64,000 bases of DNA from Chrysopogon serrulatus (GCA_015844335.1 JADLZL010006278.1:124001-188000), one strand, 5' to 3'; counted from the first letter of the stretch, positions 1-12,062 are shown. Program-made: numbers and translations. The notes: generated from the sequence alone by a model not told the origin.

Positions 1-696
1 GTACAACTGTCAGCATGCCAAATTCTATTATTTACAATGAAACGTTTCCATAGGTATTTGATTTATTTTCATGCCGATAATAATACAGGAGGTAAAGCAT
101 TACATGTCACAACAAATCCTCGTCAGCTTTGCCAATCCCTTGCTGGCCTCTGTGGAACTGGGCCGGTAGTTCTGTGCTTCTGTGTCTACATACGGATTAG
201 GTCCGTCCTATGCTGTCCCTTGTGATTTCTCCATTTATTTTGTTCCTCTATCTACATGTACTATATCTCAATCCTAAGAAAATTCATTTTTCTGTCATTA
301 CTAGCAAACATGTTCACGTGTTGCAACGGAGCTCAATGGTATAGGGATTGGACTCGATATCTTTGTTAGATGTTAGTTGTTCTAACTGATATGATCACAA
401 ATAACATATATGAGATATGGAGAATGTGATTCAATACGTCTTGTTAGAATCGACTCCATATCGAACGTCGCTAAATGTGAATTGTCTAATTAGCTTCTAT
501 ATATAATCTCCTAGGTCATGAGTTGGAAAGTAAGAGCAGGATAGAAGAAACTTTCTATTGCGTAGTTAGGGGATAGTGTAGAACAAAATGGAATGAAACT
601 TTTAATATTAGGTGTATATATACTGTTTGGATACTCAAAACTAAATTTTAGTCACCTAAATTTTAGTCCATAGATATCCAAACATGAGAACTAAAA
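1..696. other. Intergenic sequence, no gene recognised
   Basis: No ORF here looks like a protein; the only track-sized one (37-225) is low-complexity and has no recognisable motif. From about 615 onwards the DNA reads like a grass MITE, with gtttggat followed by repeated ctaaattttagt, and this continues beyond the LINE insertion at about 7,970-8,060. The LINE therefore probably landed inside an older MITE-like repeat whose outer ends I could not fix. Confidence 0.5.
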
Positions 697-711
697 AGTG
701 AACTAAAATTT
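697..711. repeat. LINE target-site duplication, left copy (15 bp)
   Basis: The 15-mer agtgaactaaaattt is found again, identical, at 7,955-7,969, exactly flanking the LINE. A duplication of this length is what target-primed reverse transcription leaves. It fixes the element's boundaries. Confidence 0.85.
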
Positions 712-838
712 TTTTGAGAAGTCGACGGGGGGGGAGAGTGTCCCCACCTGGATTGATTTTATATTGATTTGGCTCTCGAAAAGCCTGAGTTACAGAAGTT
801 ACGAGGTTTTAAGGGAGCACACATCCTCTTAGTGGGGT

Positions 839-3800
839 TTACATTGCGACAGAAATCGCTGCACACCAAGCTAGAGCAATATGCCTATCAGCACGCGGCA
901 GTCTTGCACCCCAAAGGTGGGCCTCAGACTTGCAGGACGCAAGCGTAGCAGTGAGCGTTGTGCGATCAGAGCCAAAGATGATGTTGTTGCGTCTCTTCCA
1001 GATATGCCAGCAGCATAGTAGGATGAAGGTGCTGGAGAATTTGGATGGGACACCCGTTGGTGGCTGGATATTCCTGAGCTGCAGGATACTCCATTGGGCA
1101 TTTATCGTTACCTGAATCGCATTCCAGAATTGTTGTGCATGCAGGCATCCGAACATTATATGAGCCGCAGTTTCCTCCGGTGCTTGGCAGATGTCACAAG
1201 TAGTGTTGTCGACAATCCCTTTCTTATTTAGGACAGTCTTGCACTTGATCCTTTCCTGTGATAGCAGCCATGCAAAAAATTTCACCCTAGGGGGGGCCTT
1301 GTTGTTCCAAACAAAGTTGTGCCACTCATCATGTGTGGCATCCGCACTTTTCAGTGCCCTATAGAGCAGGCCAGAGTGTAAGTCCCCATTTTTCTTCAGC
1401 ATGAAACCAAGCCTTTTGTCGCGGCTGTTGCTTAAGCTTCGCTGGTCCATGATCATGGTAATCTGAGTTAGTTGTTCATTTGCCTGGGCAGATGTGCGCC
1501 GGACCAATGAAGGAATCAGCTGCCCATCAAACGCCTGTCTGACTGTGATCTCCTGGTGTTCGCAGTGACTGTAAAGTTCGGGCATTCTTTCAGCCAAGCT
1601 GTCTTGGCCGTCCCAGGCATCATGCCAGAAGGATGTGGTTGCTCCATCTCCCAGTTCTATAGTTGTCAGTGCACGGTAGAGAGGCAGAAGGGTTCTGAGC
1701 AGTTGCCAATGCGATCCAGAAAGGTCACCGGTCATTGAGGCAATGTTTACATTTTGCTGAACCCATCTTACCCAAGAAGATTCTGTATTTGCATGCAGTC
1801 TGTGGATCATTTTGAGCAGAAGACAGGTGTTCTGGAGCCCAAGATCCTTGATGCCTAGACCGCCGTTGTCTTTGAGGTCACACACTCTAGTCCAGGAGAC
1901 CATTGACTTCCCCCCATTGCTTGTGCCAGTACCTGCCCAAAGGAACGATCTGCGCCGGCGGTCTATTTGTTCAATTACTCCAGGGGGAATTTCCAGGGCT
2001 GCCATTGCATAGATGAGTTGGCCGTCCAACACGGAGTTGACCAGAGTTGCACGCCCCATTTGGTTCAGCACTGAGGATTGCCAGCCTGCTAAGTACCGGT
2101 CACATTTGTCAATGTTGGGGGCGAATGCATTAAGTCGCAGCTTGCAGTTTGACAGAGGGAGGCCAAGGTAGGTTTGAGGGAAACCTTCCCTCCTGCAGCC
2201 AAGAACCTCAATGCAAGATGAAACTGCTTCTTCAGTCATGTGGATGGGGACGGCAGTGCTCTTTGAGTAGTTGATCTGCAGCCCTGTTGCACTTGCGAAT
2301 TGATCCAAGTAGAGTCTTCGGGTTCGTAACGCGTCGCTAACTCACCACGAACAAGTAGTAGAGTGTCATCAGCGTACTGCAGCACCGGGCAGCTCGAGTC
2401 AGCAACGATTGGGTGCCTGGACATGCCTGACCGCTTGATCAGAGTTTGGAGGACATCAGCGACAAGAATGAAGAGGTATGGCGATATTGGGTCCCCTTGT
2501 CGAAGGCCATGTTTGCAGGTTATCCAGGGACCCGGGCACCCGTTCACCAAGACAGCCGAGCGGGAGGACTGAAGAATTTGTTGCATCCACTGAATCCAGG
2601 TTGGGTTGAAGCCCCGGGCAAGTAAGACTGTGTATAGGGCATCCCAATTTACGGTGTCGAAGGCTTTGGCGAAGTCTAGTTTGATAACCATTGTTGGGAT
2701 CCTTCGTTTGTGGCAGCATTGCACCAGTTCCATTGCATAGACGAAGTTTTTAGTGATTGATCTCCCTCTAATGAAGCCTGTCTGATCTAGGTCTACCAAT
2801 TTTCCGATCTGCGCTTGCAGTCTTGTTGTCAGTATCTTGGTTAGAATTTTAACTGAGCAATTTTGAAGGCAGATAGGTCTGAAGGCATCCACAGTGCTTG
2901 CATCAGGTTTTTTGGGTAGCAAGACCATGAACGATCTGTTGATCCTGTCTAGTTGAGCGGTGCCGTCATAGAATGAGGTGAGGAGCTGCATCACTTCGCC
3001 CTTGACTGTTGGCCATGTTGCAGTGTAGAAAGCTGGTCCGAAACCATCCGGGCCCGGTGCACTGCATCTGTTCATCCCCTTGACTGCCATTGCTGCTTCG
3101 TATTCGGTGAATGGTGCAGTGATGTCATTAGAGGCTCTTGGCCGTCCCAGGTATAGCAAGTCACAACTGAAATGCCAGTCCGACTGCCCTGCCGTGCCAA
3201 TGATTGAGCTGAAGTAGTCCGTTAGAGCTTGCGTCTTGGCCTGGTGGTTGGTGACCTGGACACCTTCAATTGCGATGCTTCTGATGTTGTTCCAGCGCAT
3301 CCGTGTGGTTGCGTGCGCATGGAAGAAGGCCGTGTTGCTATCTCCTTCTCTGATGGCCCTGAACTTTGCCCGTTGCTTCCAGTAGGCAGCTCTTTGCCTT
3401 AGTTCCGAGTGAAGCCTGTCGTAGCTTTGCTGGCGTACCTGGATTTCATGGATAGATAGATTCCGTTCCTCCTCAAGTGAGTCGAATAAAAGTATAATGA
3501 ACTTGCAGTTTTGAATGATCTGTAATGGCGCCCTGATACGCCTTACCCAAACCTTTGCTGCAGCTCGGACAGCCTTCAACCGTGCTGCAAGTGTGCCAGC
3601 CGCGTCGGACCGAGGAGCAGTCTGTTGCCAGGACGGAAGAATGGATGGGAGGAAGGTGTTGTTGTGTAGCCAAGCATTTTCGAAGCGGAAGATGTGCGTT
3701 TTAAGAATCTGAGTGGAAAGTGTGGCAAGGATGGGAACGTGGTCAGATGTTGGCCTGGTGAGACCGAGGAGCTGGGCTGAAGGGAAGAGCTGTCCAAATA

Positions 3801-4437
3801 GGACGTTGTGAAACATCCTGTCGAGGCGAGCAAGCGTTGGCTCAACACGCTTGTTAGACCAGGTGTAGCGGCAGCCGGTGAGGGGTAATTCAAGCAGGCC
3901 GGCGTTGTTGATCGTGTCATTGAAGGCATTAATGAGGGAGGAAGAGGAGGAGCCTGAGTTTTTGTCCTGGGCTGATCTAATCAGGTTGAAGTCCCCAGCG
4001 AGGAGCCAGGGCCCGGTAAAGTCAGGCGCCAGGTCGAGAAGGTGTTGTAGAAACGCAGGGGATTGACTGTGCTCAGAGGGGGCATACACATTTGTTAGGG
4101 AGAAGGAGTGTTCAGAGATGGTAGAGGAGAGTGTGGTATGGAGGCAGTGGATGTTTGTAGAGTGGTGGGAGACAAGGCTCAGGTAGTTTGAGTCCCAGGC
4201 AGTTAGGATGCCACCTCTGGCGCCCACAGCACCATTGGTAACAAAGGTGGAAAGATTAGGGGGTAGGAACGTTGCAGCCTTGAACCGGTCGCAGGAGGGT
4301 AACTTGGTCTCTTGAAGGCAAACAATAGTTGGGTTAGATTGTCTAATTGCATCGCGTACGATCGTGCACTTGTCCGGGTCGCCAAGCCCGCGTACATTCC
4401 AAGACAATACTAAAACATTTTTGGACGCAAGATTCAT
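839..4437 (-). pseudogene. LINE ORF2: endonuclease / reverse transcriptase, one frameshift
   Basis: ORF2 makes the nick and copies the LINE RNA at the target. It is read as 4,437-2,236 (733 aa) then 2,308-839 (489 aa), in different frames. The first part has an AP-type endonuclease: WNVRGLG near residue 13, QETK, NVYAP, GDFN near 147, YTWSN and SDH near 230. The reverse transcriptase follows: LPKKP, FRPICL near 520, KLDFAKAFD (motif A), GLRQGDPISPYLF near 645 and YADD near 684. The frame breaks about 12 residues after YADD, near 2,300-2,330. The second part continues with YLGLP, the thumb region and a zf-RVT zinc-binding segment (about residues 330-395 of the second ORF: CDICQ...H...C). No RNase H domain is seen. 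One small indel would account for the whole defect. Confidence 0.9.
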
Positions 4438-4645
4438 TTGAAACAGAGATACAACAGAGGCCCAAGCCAGCGAGCTAGCAAGGGGGAACCCATAACCTGA
4501 CCAGAGGACTCAAGGAGGGAAAGAAAATAACAGAGGGGGGGCACACAAGACGAAGACACAGACAAGGAGCTAAACCGAGATACCAACGCTAGCGCCCAAC
4601 CATCAAGGCAAGCGCTAGGACAAGACCTAAGAACAAACAACGACA

Positions 4646-7555
4646 TCACAGAGGGGAGGGGGACACCGCGTCCACAGCAGCAGAGGTGGAGCAACCAAGT
4701 CCAGCGGAGCGAACCATCTTGCGGAGATCAGTCAGCCCAATGGCAAGCTTGTTCCTGTTGAGCAAACCCTTACGCTTGACATGCTGTTGGAGTGCAGGCG
4801 AGCAGGAGGAGAGAGCATTCTGCAGGGCCTTCATCTTGACTGCTTTGTCGGTCATGTCAATGAACCTGCCCTTGTCCTTGGCAGCGATCCTGGAACTCTG
4901 CCTCCTGATGACAATGCCGGCTGCAAGCCGGTTGGGAATTCGCGGCGGCGACGGCGGCGGGCGGAACGGCACCGGGGCCGGGCCGCGGGAGTGGCAGTTT
5001 GAGTAGGTCGCGGAGGGCTCATAATGGGGCTTGGTGGCGAGAGCACTGCGGGAGGAGAGCCCGAGCAAGCGTAGACGAAGGAGTCGGGTGAGAGGGGGAG
5101 AGTGTTTGCCACACCTGCGGCGCCTCTGACCATGAGCTGGGCGAGGACGGACGCGATCCCTAGGATGGTGGCGTTGGCGGCATAGTTGGCGCGCACAGGG
5201 GTGATGGCATTGTTGTGGGGGTTTGCGGTGGGAGCAAGGGGAGTTGCAGGGAAGGGGTGGTCAAGGTGCAAGTAGTGGGGTGGCGGCTGGCGCTGCTGCT
5301 CAAGGCGGAAAGGCCCATTGGGCCCAAGGCTGGGGCCAGCAGGGGGAGGCGGTGGAGGCCCAAAAAAGCGTGCAAGGGTGCCGTCGTCGCGGAGCTGGTT
5401 TGCGCGGGGCCAGACATTGATTGGCAGAATTCTAGCAACGGACCCAACGCGGCCGGGCGCGCGGGGCTCGTAAATCCAAACCTCAGATGGGATGTCCCTG
5501 TGATCGAAGATCTCAAGCAGCACACGGAGAGGGCCGAAGTTCCTGTTGTCGAGGCAAGCCGGGTCAACCTCAAGAACGTTGCAGAAGGAGGACATGTTGT
5601 ACTTGATCTCGCCCTCGGTCCACTGCGAGCTAGGGTAGTCGTCAATGTGGACAAAGGCGACTAGCTCCGGGGTTCTGAAGAAGCGGTTGCTGCAGTCATC
5701 TGGACACTGCAGAGTGATGGTGTGGCCCTCAACCAAGAAGGGGCTGTGAGCGCGGAGGCAGTCGCGGTCCGCAAGAGACTCACAGCGGAGAAGCATAGCA
5801 CCTCTAGAGCTGGGGAGGAACTCAACTGCCAAGGAGGGCTCGACGGAGGCCAACGCAGCCCTAAGGATGTGTGGAACCTCCACCGCCCGCGCAGGCGGCT
5901 CGAAGTAGGCGAAGGCGAGTCTGTCGTCCACTTCCGGGCGGCCAGGACCGGCCTGCACCTCCACAAAGCGAGTCCGCCAACCTAGTCGAGAGGAGGAGTC
6001 ACTCTCAACCTCCTCGAAGTCATCATTTGTTGGTGTTCTTTGCCATCGGCTGTTGGAGTTGTTGTTGTTGGTGCCACCCACCCCCGCAGCCCCGGAAGCA
6101 GGCGACGAAGGGGCAGTGGGGGGGATCTGCCAGGGAGCACCGGCCGGGCGCGGGGCTGGATGGGCGGATGAAGGCCTTCCCATGGGGCACCGCGGGGGAT
6201 GTCCAAGCAGTGCGGGGATCGACCCCGGCCTGGGAGCCGGGAGCAAGCAGCAGGGCAGCAATGGAAGGGGCGTCGAAGTCCGGCGCCGAGGTGCTGGACG
6301 CCGCTACCATGCAAAAGGGGGGTCAAAGGCAGCCGCAAGGTGCGCGCCAACCGGGCGAGCAGTGGGGTGGGGAAGGGGTTGGGCAGGGGTGGTGCCGAGC
6401 GAGGAGCGAATCGACAGCGTGCACTGTGCGGCAGGAGGCCGGCACAGGGATGGTGGGTTCACGGCGGTGAAGCTTGGAGAGAAGGCGAGCGAGCGGCATC
6501 TTGCACTGGGGGCTCCGGTGCCCGGAGGCGCCGCAGTTACGGCAGCGGACAGGGTCCCGGCAGGCACTGACCAGGTGGTCGGAGGCGAGGCAGCGGAAGC
6601 AGGAGTTTGCGCGGGGGATGATGGGTTTCTGGGGAGGTGGGGGCTTAGGGTTTGGGAGCGAGGGCGTTAGCAAGGCCTGGAGGAAGGGTTTGTGGTTGGG
6701 CGTTGCAGCATTGAAGGAGGCAGGTTGCTGGCTTGAATGCGCTGCTGCCCGGCCGGTGGCGACACGACGCCCATTTGCTCCCTGCCCGGGAGGCAGCGCC
6801 GAATCCGCAGAGCTGGTACCACGGGGCATTAGAATAATCTCTTGGCAGCCTGGAGGCACTGCTGTAGCCGAAGTGTCAACGGCCGGGCACAGACGAGTTG
6901 TCAACTCAGCAGACAGCAGGGTACCCGCAGCAGGGGGCGCAATAACTGATGTGCCCACAGCTGGAGGGATGGAGGCCGCGCACCGCTCCGCGGCCGCCAT
7001 GGACGAGTGCAGGAGCAAGACGGAAGAACCCAGACGAAGACTACCCTGAAGAACTAACAAGTTTGCAATGTTTTGACTCGAGACGCGAACAGAGAACACA
7101 AGATCGGAGACACGACGGACACACAGGCGACCCGGGGGAGCGACGAGGAGGTAGTGGACGGCGTTGGAGACGAAGAAGAGGTTGAACATGGGGGAACGAG
7201 AGGGAGGGGTGAGCCAGACCATGGCGGGACGGGGGGAGGGAGCGATGTCACCTGGGATGACCGAGCAATGGAAGTTGCTAAGGAGGTACTCCTGAAGACG
7301 AACTCCGGGCCTGACAACTTCGACGTTCACACGGCGGCGGGCTTGCAGTTGCAGAGGTTGGGTCGCCGGCGTCGCAAGCAAAGGAACGGGGTTTTGTGGC
7401 GTGGGGCCGTGGGTGGGGTGGATGATGGCGGTGGAGGTGGGTGGCGGACGGGGCACTGCCGGTGAGAGGTCCGGCGGTGGCGAGGCGCCATGGGGTTCGG
7501 CGGTCGCCGCGGGGCCAGAGCTCATGGTTCCCTCCTGCTGGAGCATTTTCACCAA
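4646..7555 (-). pseudogene. LINE ORF1: gag-like RNA-binding protein, frameshifted twice
   Basis: ORF1 proteins of plant L1 elements bind the element RNA. Three overlapping minus-strand ORFs cover it: 7,555-6,323, 6,261-4,852 and 5,068-4,646. The first ends with two perfect CX2CX4HX4C zinc knuckles (CFRCLASDHLVSAC and CRNCGASGHRSPQC). The second contains an RRM/DUF4283-like stretch (about 6,000-5,300) followed by proline-rich sequence. The third carries a basic, helical C-terminal tail with RRQSSRIAAKDKGRF. The order knuckle, then DUF4283-like, then basic tail is a known grass LINE ORF1 arrangement. The frame shifts near 6,300 and again near 4,850-5,070. GC is very high, so many other-frame ORFs here are shadows. 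Confidence 0.78.
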
Positions 7556-7954
7556 CTTTTGTGGGCATTCTTCTCCTTCCTCTTGACATCAGGTGTCATG
7601 CCGCTGCCATCCATGACTACTGGAGAATTTATCAGGAGGTCTTCGCGTTTTGGTTCAGTCGATGCAGGAGTGGAGGTGACGACCTCTTTGATCACTTCTT
7701 GAGTCATTAGAAGCACAGATGCTCTCGCCGACCGATCCTTGGTGGAGATTCAGATTTCGGAGATGCAGGCGAGACGGTGGCAGACGACGATCGACGGAAG
7801 GAAATGCTTCCCTTGCCGCCGCCGCCGACGAACGCAGGAGCGGCTGGTCGTCGTGGTCGAGAGGGAGAGGGAAGGGGTATTTGGGTGATGAGTTGGAGCC
7901 TTGGAGGAGGGAGATGGAAAGGGAAGGAGGGAGAGGGAGGGGCCTGTGAATGTC

Positions 7955-7969
7955 AGTGAACTAAAATTT
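7955..7969. repeat. LINE target-site duplication, right copy (15 bp)
   Basis: Identical to 697-711; marks the 5' end of the minus-strand LINE. Confidence 0.85.
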
Positions 7970-8504
7970 GGTTTCTACTTGAAAATTCGCCATTAGTCCA
8001 TTGGTTGAAAGATGTGGACTAAAGTGGATTAAAAGGTGTTCGCGAGTCTGTGTGTAGGAGTTTTGGCCATATATTTTTTGTACTCATTGTTAATATTTAG
8101 CTTATGCAGAAATTCAAATTTTAGACAAATTACTTTTAAAAAAACACTATTGTGTGCCCCCTAGTAATAAAGAGAAAATCGAGTTGCTTTTTCCGCCCCT
8201 AGCAAAAAAGTTTCTTCTTGTAAAAATGTTTTGTAATGTTACCGATATAAATACTAGGAATTATAAATACTAGGAATTGGTAATCCAAAAGAGTTCAGTA
8301 TTAAATTCCTTTCCCACAAAACTCCATCGTAGACATTTGATTTGTTTTCTTACTGATAATGTGTACGCAAGCTATGGGGTTTCATGCCATACGAATGCAA
8401 GTCATATATATTTCGATGGATAGCACCTTAATTGGAATATTTAGACTGCTTCGCTGCTCTTGGCTTCATTTTTACTTCCATCACTTTGCCCTATTTGTTG
8501 CATA
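7970..8504. other. Intergenic; continuation of the MITE-like LINE target
   Basis: The first 90 bases continue the actaaa-rich repeat that the LINE split. The rest is AT-rich with no ORF or motif that I recognise. Confidence 0.4.
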
Positions 8505-8739
8505 CTACCCCCCTGTCCCTAAATAAGCGTAAACCGTTTCCCAAGAAAGAAATGCCGGCAATTTTAATAAATAATAAATATCATCGATTAGTATCATAAT
8601 TAGTATCATTGGAAAGATCTTTGGATCTAGTTTTTTAACAAAATTATTTGGAGATATAAATATTGCACGTATTTTCTACAAATCAAGTCAAATTTGTGGC
8701 ACGCATCCCACGACGATAATTATTTAGGGACGGAGGGAG
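8505..8739. mobile_element. Stowaway MITE (235 bp)
   Basis: Tc1/mariner-type MITE. Its left end reads ctacccccctgtccctaaat and its right end atttagggacggagggag, an imperfect inverted pair of the grass Stowaway CTCCCTCCGTCCC type. TA dinucleotides flank both ends (8,503-8,504 and 8,740-8,741). The interior is AT-rich with no ORF. Confidence 0.85.
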
Positions 8740-8939
8740 TATATCTACTCATTTATCTCCTTCGTATTAACCTTCGCACACAGTGAGCAAGGAGCAGAGT
8801 AAAAACATTCAGTTTGCATTTAATTAGGTTAGAAACAGCCAATGAGCAGCAAAGAGGCAACAAATGCTGGCAAGTGGTAGCCAATGAACAGCAAAAGAGC
8901 AATAAATACCAGCAAGTCCCAAGCTAATACGAAGGAGAT

Positions 8940-9090
8940 TTCTGAATGCTTATAAGCTGAAGTAGAAGCTGAAATGGCTTATTTTAGCTTCTTTTTTGTG
9001 AGAGAAAAACACTGTTGGCTGATAAGTAGAAACCGACTTATATCAAAAGCGAATAGACTTACATAAACAGATTTAAGAAATTATTTGGAG
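8940..9090. mobile_element. Possible MITE remnant
   Basis: A stretch with repeated agcttataagctgaag and ggctgataagtagaaaccgac resembles the common grass MITE that carries cttatcagcc/ggctgataag motifs. Terminal repeats and a target duplication are not clear. Similar motifs recur near 21,420-21,530 and 41,930-42,070. Confidence 0.3.
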
Positions 9091-9124
9091 CTATTTTTTT
9101 TAAACACAGGAAAGAGCTTATATA

Positions 9125-9841
9125 TTAATCATGAGCGTGATTACAATCAAATTCCAAAGCTTCCGACGCGCAGGTCGGGACACCTTTGGACATAAAACAA
9201 GAAAAAAGCGCTCTCCTGCTAAATTGCCCTAAAACATGAGCCACTCCATTAGCACTCCTATGACATTTTGTAACTTTGAAGTCTTGGAAGAGTCTCAAAA
9301 TTTTCTTTGCCTCGCCGATGATGATGCAGGTGGGAGATCGATTTAGGATATTGCTATTGAGAGCTTTAACTGTAGCGAAACAATCGATTCCAACCATATA
9401 GGTCCTGAAAAGGACGAGAGAGCCTTTTGAATTCGGTTAAAGCTGCAAGATTTTCAGCTTCTTCGGAAGATGAGCATAAGCGGTCGCTAGACCAGCCTGA
9501 GAAGACAATCTCGCTCAGATGATTCCTAGCAATAAAACCCAAACCAACTTGTCGCGTATTGGGGTCAAAGCCTGCATCAACATTGAGTTTGATCCATCCT
9601 GGAGGAGGGGTGTCCAAGAAAGCCTTTTCTGGGATGTTCCTTGATCATTAAGGCACAGGAAATCTGAATTTGATATGCACGGACTTTTTCCTTTAGCATT
9701 GACTGGAGGTGCTGTGTCTCCATCAATTTTCGGGGAGCGAAGGTAGTTTTCCAAAAACTTACTGAAGCGAGAGATGGGGCATTGGCCAGTACCAAACACA
9801 TTATCATTCTGTGATGCCGATTCTCCGAACAGCAACATCAA
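9125..9841 (-). pseudogene. LINE RNase H-like domain (RVT_3 type), frameshifted
   Basis: RNase H degrades RNA in RNA/DNA hybrids during LINE copying. The domain opens at GWIKLNVDAGFDPNTRQVG (first acidic residue in NVDAGF), passes SSSEEAENLAAL (second acidic residue) and then moves to another frame at about 9,370-9,400 for VGIDCFATVKAL and NGVAHVLGQFSRR. The frame jump and a further one near 9,515-9,617 show that it is not translatable as one protein. Confidence 0.7.
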
Positions 9842-10034
9842 GTTTACTCTAATGTCTTTGTTGGCGCTATTCGGAAGAGCTAGAATCCAAAGGGCCCCGT
9901 ATAAGTAAAGGCTGAATCATCGGGGAAGGTTCCATGATTGGCGAAGAGCATGTCTAAGGGCAGATGCCAATGTGCAGCGGACCATGGCGTGATAACCATC
10001 TTCAGGTTCCATACCACATATTGTACAGGTAGCG

Positions 10035-10365
10035 TCATGTATTAGGTGGTGACTCGGCTGTTTGATTGGACACCCGGACCATTACGAGCAAGCTTCCAAA
10101 TAAAAATCCTAATTTTTTTGCAGCACCGGGTTTTCCATATTGCATCGAAAACTTTTCTATCATCAGACATGCTGGTCCCACATATGTTCTTAGAGCTTCC
10201 TTCCATTGCAAGTTTGTAAGCACTTCCGACGGAGAAGAGACCACTCTTATCATAATGCCATGCAAGAATGTCATCACCTTCCGATGCTGAAATTCTGATA
10301 TTGAGAATTTCATCAGCTTCATGAAAGAGGAACATTTTCCTGATTAGTGGCTCGTTCCAAAGCAC
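10035..10365 (-). pseudogene. LINE zf-RVT zinc-binding fragment
   Basis: The minus-strand reading gives WHYDKSGLFSVGSAYKLA followed by AIWKTRCCKKIRIFIWKLARN, the hallmark of the zinc-binding region downstream of LINE reverse transcriptases. The CxxC...H part continues in other frames between about 10,030 and 9,900. Confidence 0.7.
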
Positions 10366-10908
10366 CTTGGACTTTGAAGAATCAAGTCCGCCACTTTCTC
10401 GTACTCTCGAGTTTTTAGGAGGACTAGAAATTTTCAGCGAGTCGATCTAGGTATCCAGTTGTCCCTCCAAATATTAATATTGTGTCCACTTTGTTAACTC
10501 TCCAGATGACACCTTTTTTTAGGAGGTCCAGGCCGTGCTCAATGCTCTTCCAAACTTGAGAGGAGTTCTGGGGAAACCGGTATCTAACAGATCACCAAAT
10601 GGGTAGTACTTTGCTTTTAGCAATTTTGCGCACAAGCTGTTGGGAAACATAATCGGGCGCCAAGCTTGCTTTCGCTAACAGAGTTTGATTAAACATTTTC
10701 AGATTTCTAAATCCAATTCCTCCCCTCAACTTTGGTATAGTGATTTTATCCCAACCTAACTAGTGAACCTTTTTCCTTTCATTTTCATCACCCCACCAGA
10801 AATTTCTTATCATTTGTTCAAGCTCATCACAAAGACCTGCGCAGAGAATTTAAACACGCTCATAGCATATGTGGGGAGGCTCGTAGAATAGATTTGACCA
10901 GAACCTCT

Positions 10909-12060
10909 TTACCCCCCACTTGAAAGGTATTTCTCGACCCGGTCATTCAATCTCTTACTTGAATCTTTCTTTTTTAAACTTTTGAATTTACCATTAACCA
11001 TTCTTCCTTCCGGAACTGGAAGTCCCAGATATTTTTCATCAAAACTTCTATCATGGGTTTGCCAACAAGAACTAGTAGCTGCAATATTACTTTTGAACAA
11101 TTTCGCCCAAAAATGACACTGCATTTACTGTTACTAATTGACTGCCCCCGTACCTTTTTCGTAGGTGTTCAAGATATTCTTCACAATCTGGGCTTGCTGT
11201 TCATTGGCCTTCACAAACAGGAGGCTATCATCCGCAAATAAAAGATGAGAGATACCTGGGGCGTGCCTGGAAATATGGAGTTCCTGCAGCTGCCCACCAG
11301 CAATTTCCTTGTTAATCAGGGTAGAAAGCCCCTCTGCCACTAGGAGGAAAATGTAAGGAGATAAAGGGTCTCCTTGTCTGAGGCCGCGAGTGGGTGAGAT
11401 AGAGTCTAGGAGCTGCCCATTAAGTCTGATAGAATATTTGACAGTTTTGATACATTCCATCACCCAACCAGACCACCTATTATGGAAGCCAAGTTTTTGG
11501 AGGGCTTTCTCCACGTAGTCCCAACCAGACCACCTATTATGGAAGCCAAGTTTATAGGCACAAAATTCCCCTCTTTGGTCGTTGCAATGTTGAATAACAT
11601 GGAGGCATTCAAAAGCTATAATAGCATTGTCTGTAATCATCCGACCAGGAATAAACGCACTTTGAGTTGGGGAGATGATGTCCTGCAGAAGAGGTCGTAA
11701 TCTATTGACCAAACATTTTGAGATCACTTTGCAGATAACATTGCATAAGCTGATTGGTCTATAATCCTTGATTTCCTTCGCATCTTTCTTCTTTGGGATT
11801 AGAACAATAACAGTGTCATTTATTCCTTCAGGCATTTTACTAGAGGCAAAAAACTGCTTTACTCCTTTGATTACATCATCTTTTATAAGGTCCCAATTCC
11901 TTTGGAAGAATCTAGCTGGAAATCCGTCAGGTCCGGGAGCTTTAAGGGGACCAATTTGAAATAAGGCATCACTAATTTCCTCATCTGTGAAGGTTTTGCA
12001 TAGAGAAGAATTCATATCATCATTTACTCTTGCCTGTAGGTCTAGACACCTTAAAATCAA
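10909..12060 (-). pseudogene. LINE reverse transcriptase with motif A overwritten
   Basis: An open frame of 308 aa (12,060-11,134) carries RT motifs: KAPGPDGFPARFFQRNW, LIPKKKDAKEIKDYRPISL, SAFIPGRMITDNAIIAFE, GLRQGDPLSPYIFLL and HLLFADDSLLFVKA. The same frame resumes after several stops at 11,124-10,909 with EKYLGLPVPEGR. The segment that should hold motif A (KLDxxKAYDRVDW) reads KLGFHNRWSGW instead, because a 33-bp stretch at 11,464-11,496 is repeated exactly at 11,521-11,553, in frame. The catalytic aspartate of motif A is therefore missing while the frame stays open. Confidence 0.85.
11464..11553. repeat. Exact 33-bp direct duplication inside LINE RT
   Basis: Positions 11,464-11,496 and 11,521-11,553 are identical (33 bp, starting ccaaccagaccacctattat). 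The copies are 57 bp apart, a multiple of three, so the reading frame is kept. One copy is the normal LGFHNRW codons; the other occupies the place of RT motif A. Confidence 0.9.
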
Positions 12061-12062
12061 AT

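Larger units (their letters stand above)
712..7954 (-). mobile_element. Nearly full-length L1-type LINE retrotransposon
   Basis: Non-LTR retrotransposon in minus orientation, about 7.2 kb, bounded by an identical 15-bp duplication. From its 5' end (high coordinate) it has a pyrimidine-rich leader (7,556-7,954), ORF1 with zinc knuckles (about 7,555-4,646), ORF2 with endonuclease, reverse transcriptase and zinc-binding domains (4,437-839), and a short 3' UTR ending in a T-run on the plus strand (712-715), equivalent to a short poly(A). The endonuclease and RT motifs are readable, but ORF1 changes frame twice and ORF2 once. It is a recent but probably dead copy. The complete 5' end is unusual, since most plant LINE copies are 5'-truncated. 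Confidence 0.88.
9092..12062 (-). mobile_element. 5'-truncated, decayed LINE with RNase H
   Basis: Second LINE, minus strand, of a different family from the first because it ends in an RNase H domain. The 3' end is at the T-run near 9,093-9,100. Going upstream: RNase H (about 9,617-9,125), zinc-binding/thumb region (about 10,365-9,850), a poorly readable stretch with many stops (about 10,900-10,370), and the reverse transcriptase (12,060-10,909). The endonuclease and ORF1 are absent, so the copy is 5'-truncated near 12,060. I could not find a convincing target duplication. Confidence 0.8.

Noticed and set aside
4686..7589. Many long ORFs on both strands in 4.7-7.6 kb (for example 5,871-6,470 plus and 6,053-6,670 plus)
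   Set aside because: They overlap LINE ORF1 in GC-rich DNA and have only low-complexity R, G, A and P content. They are shadows of the minus-strand gag-like frame.
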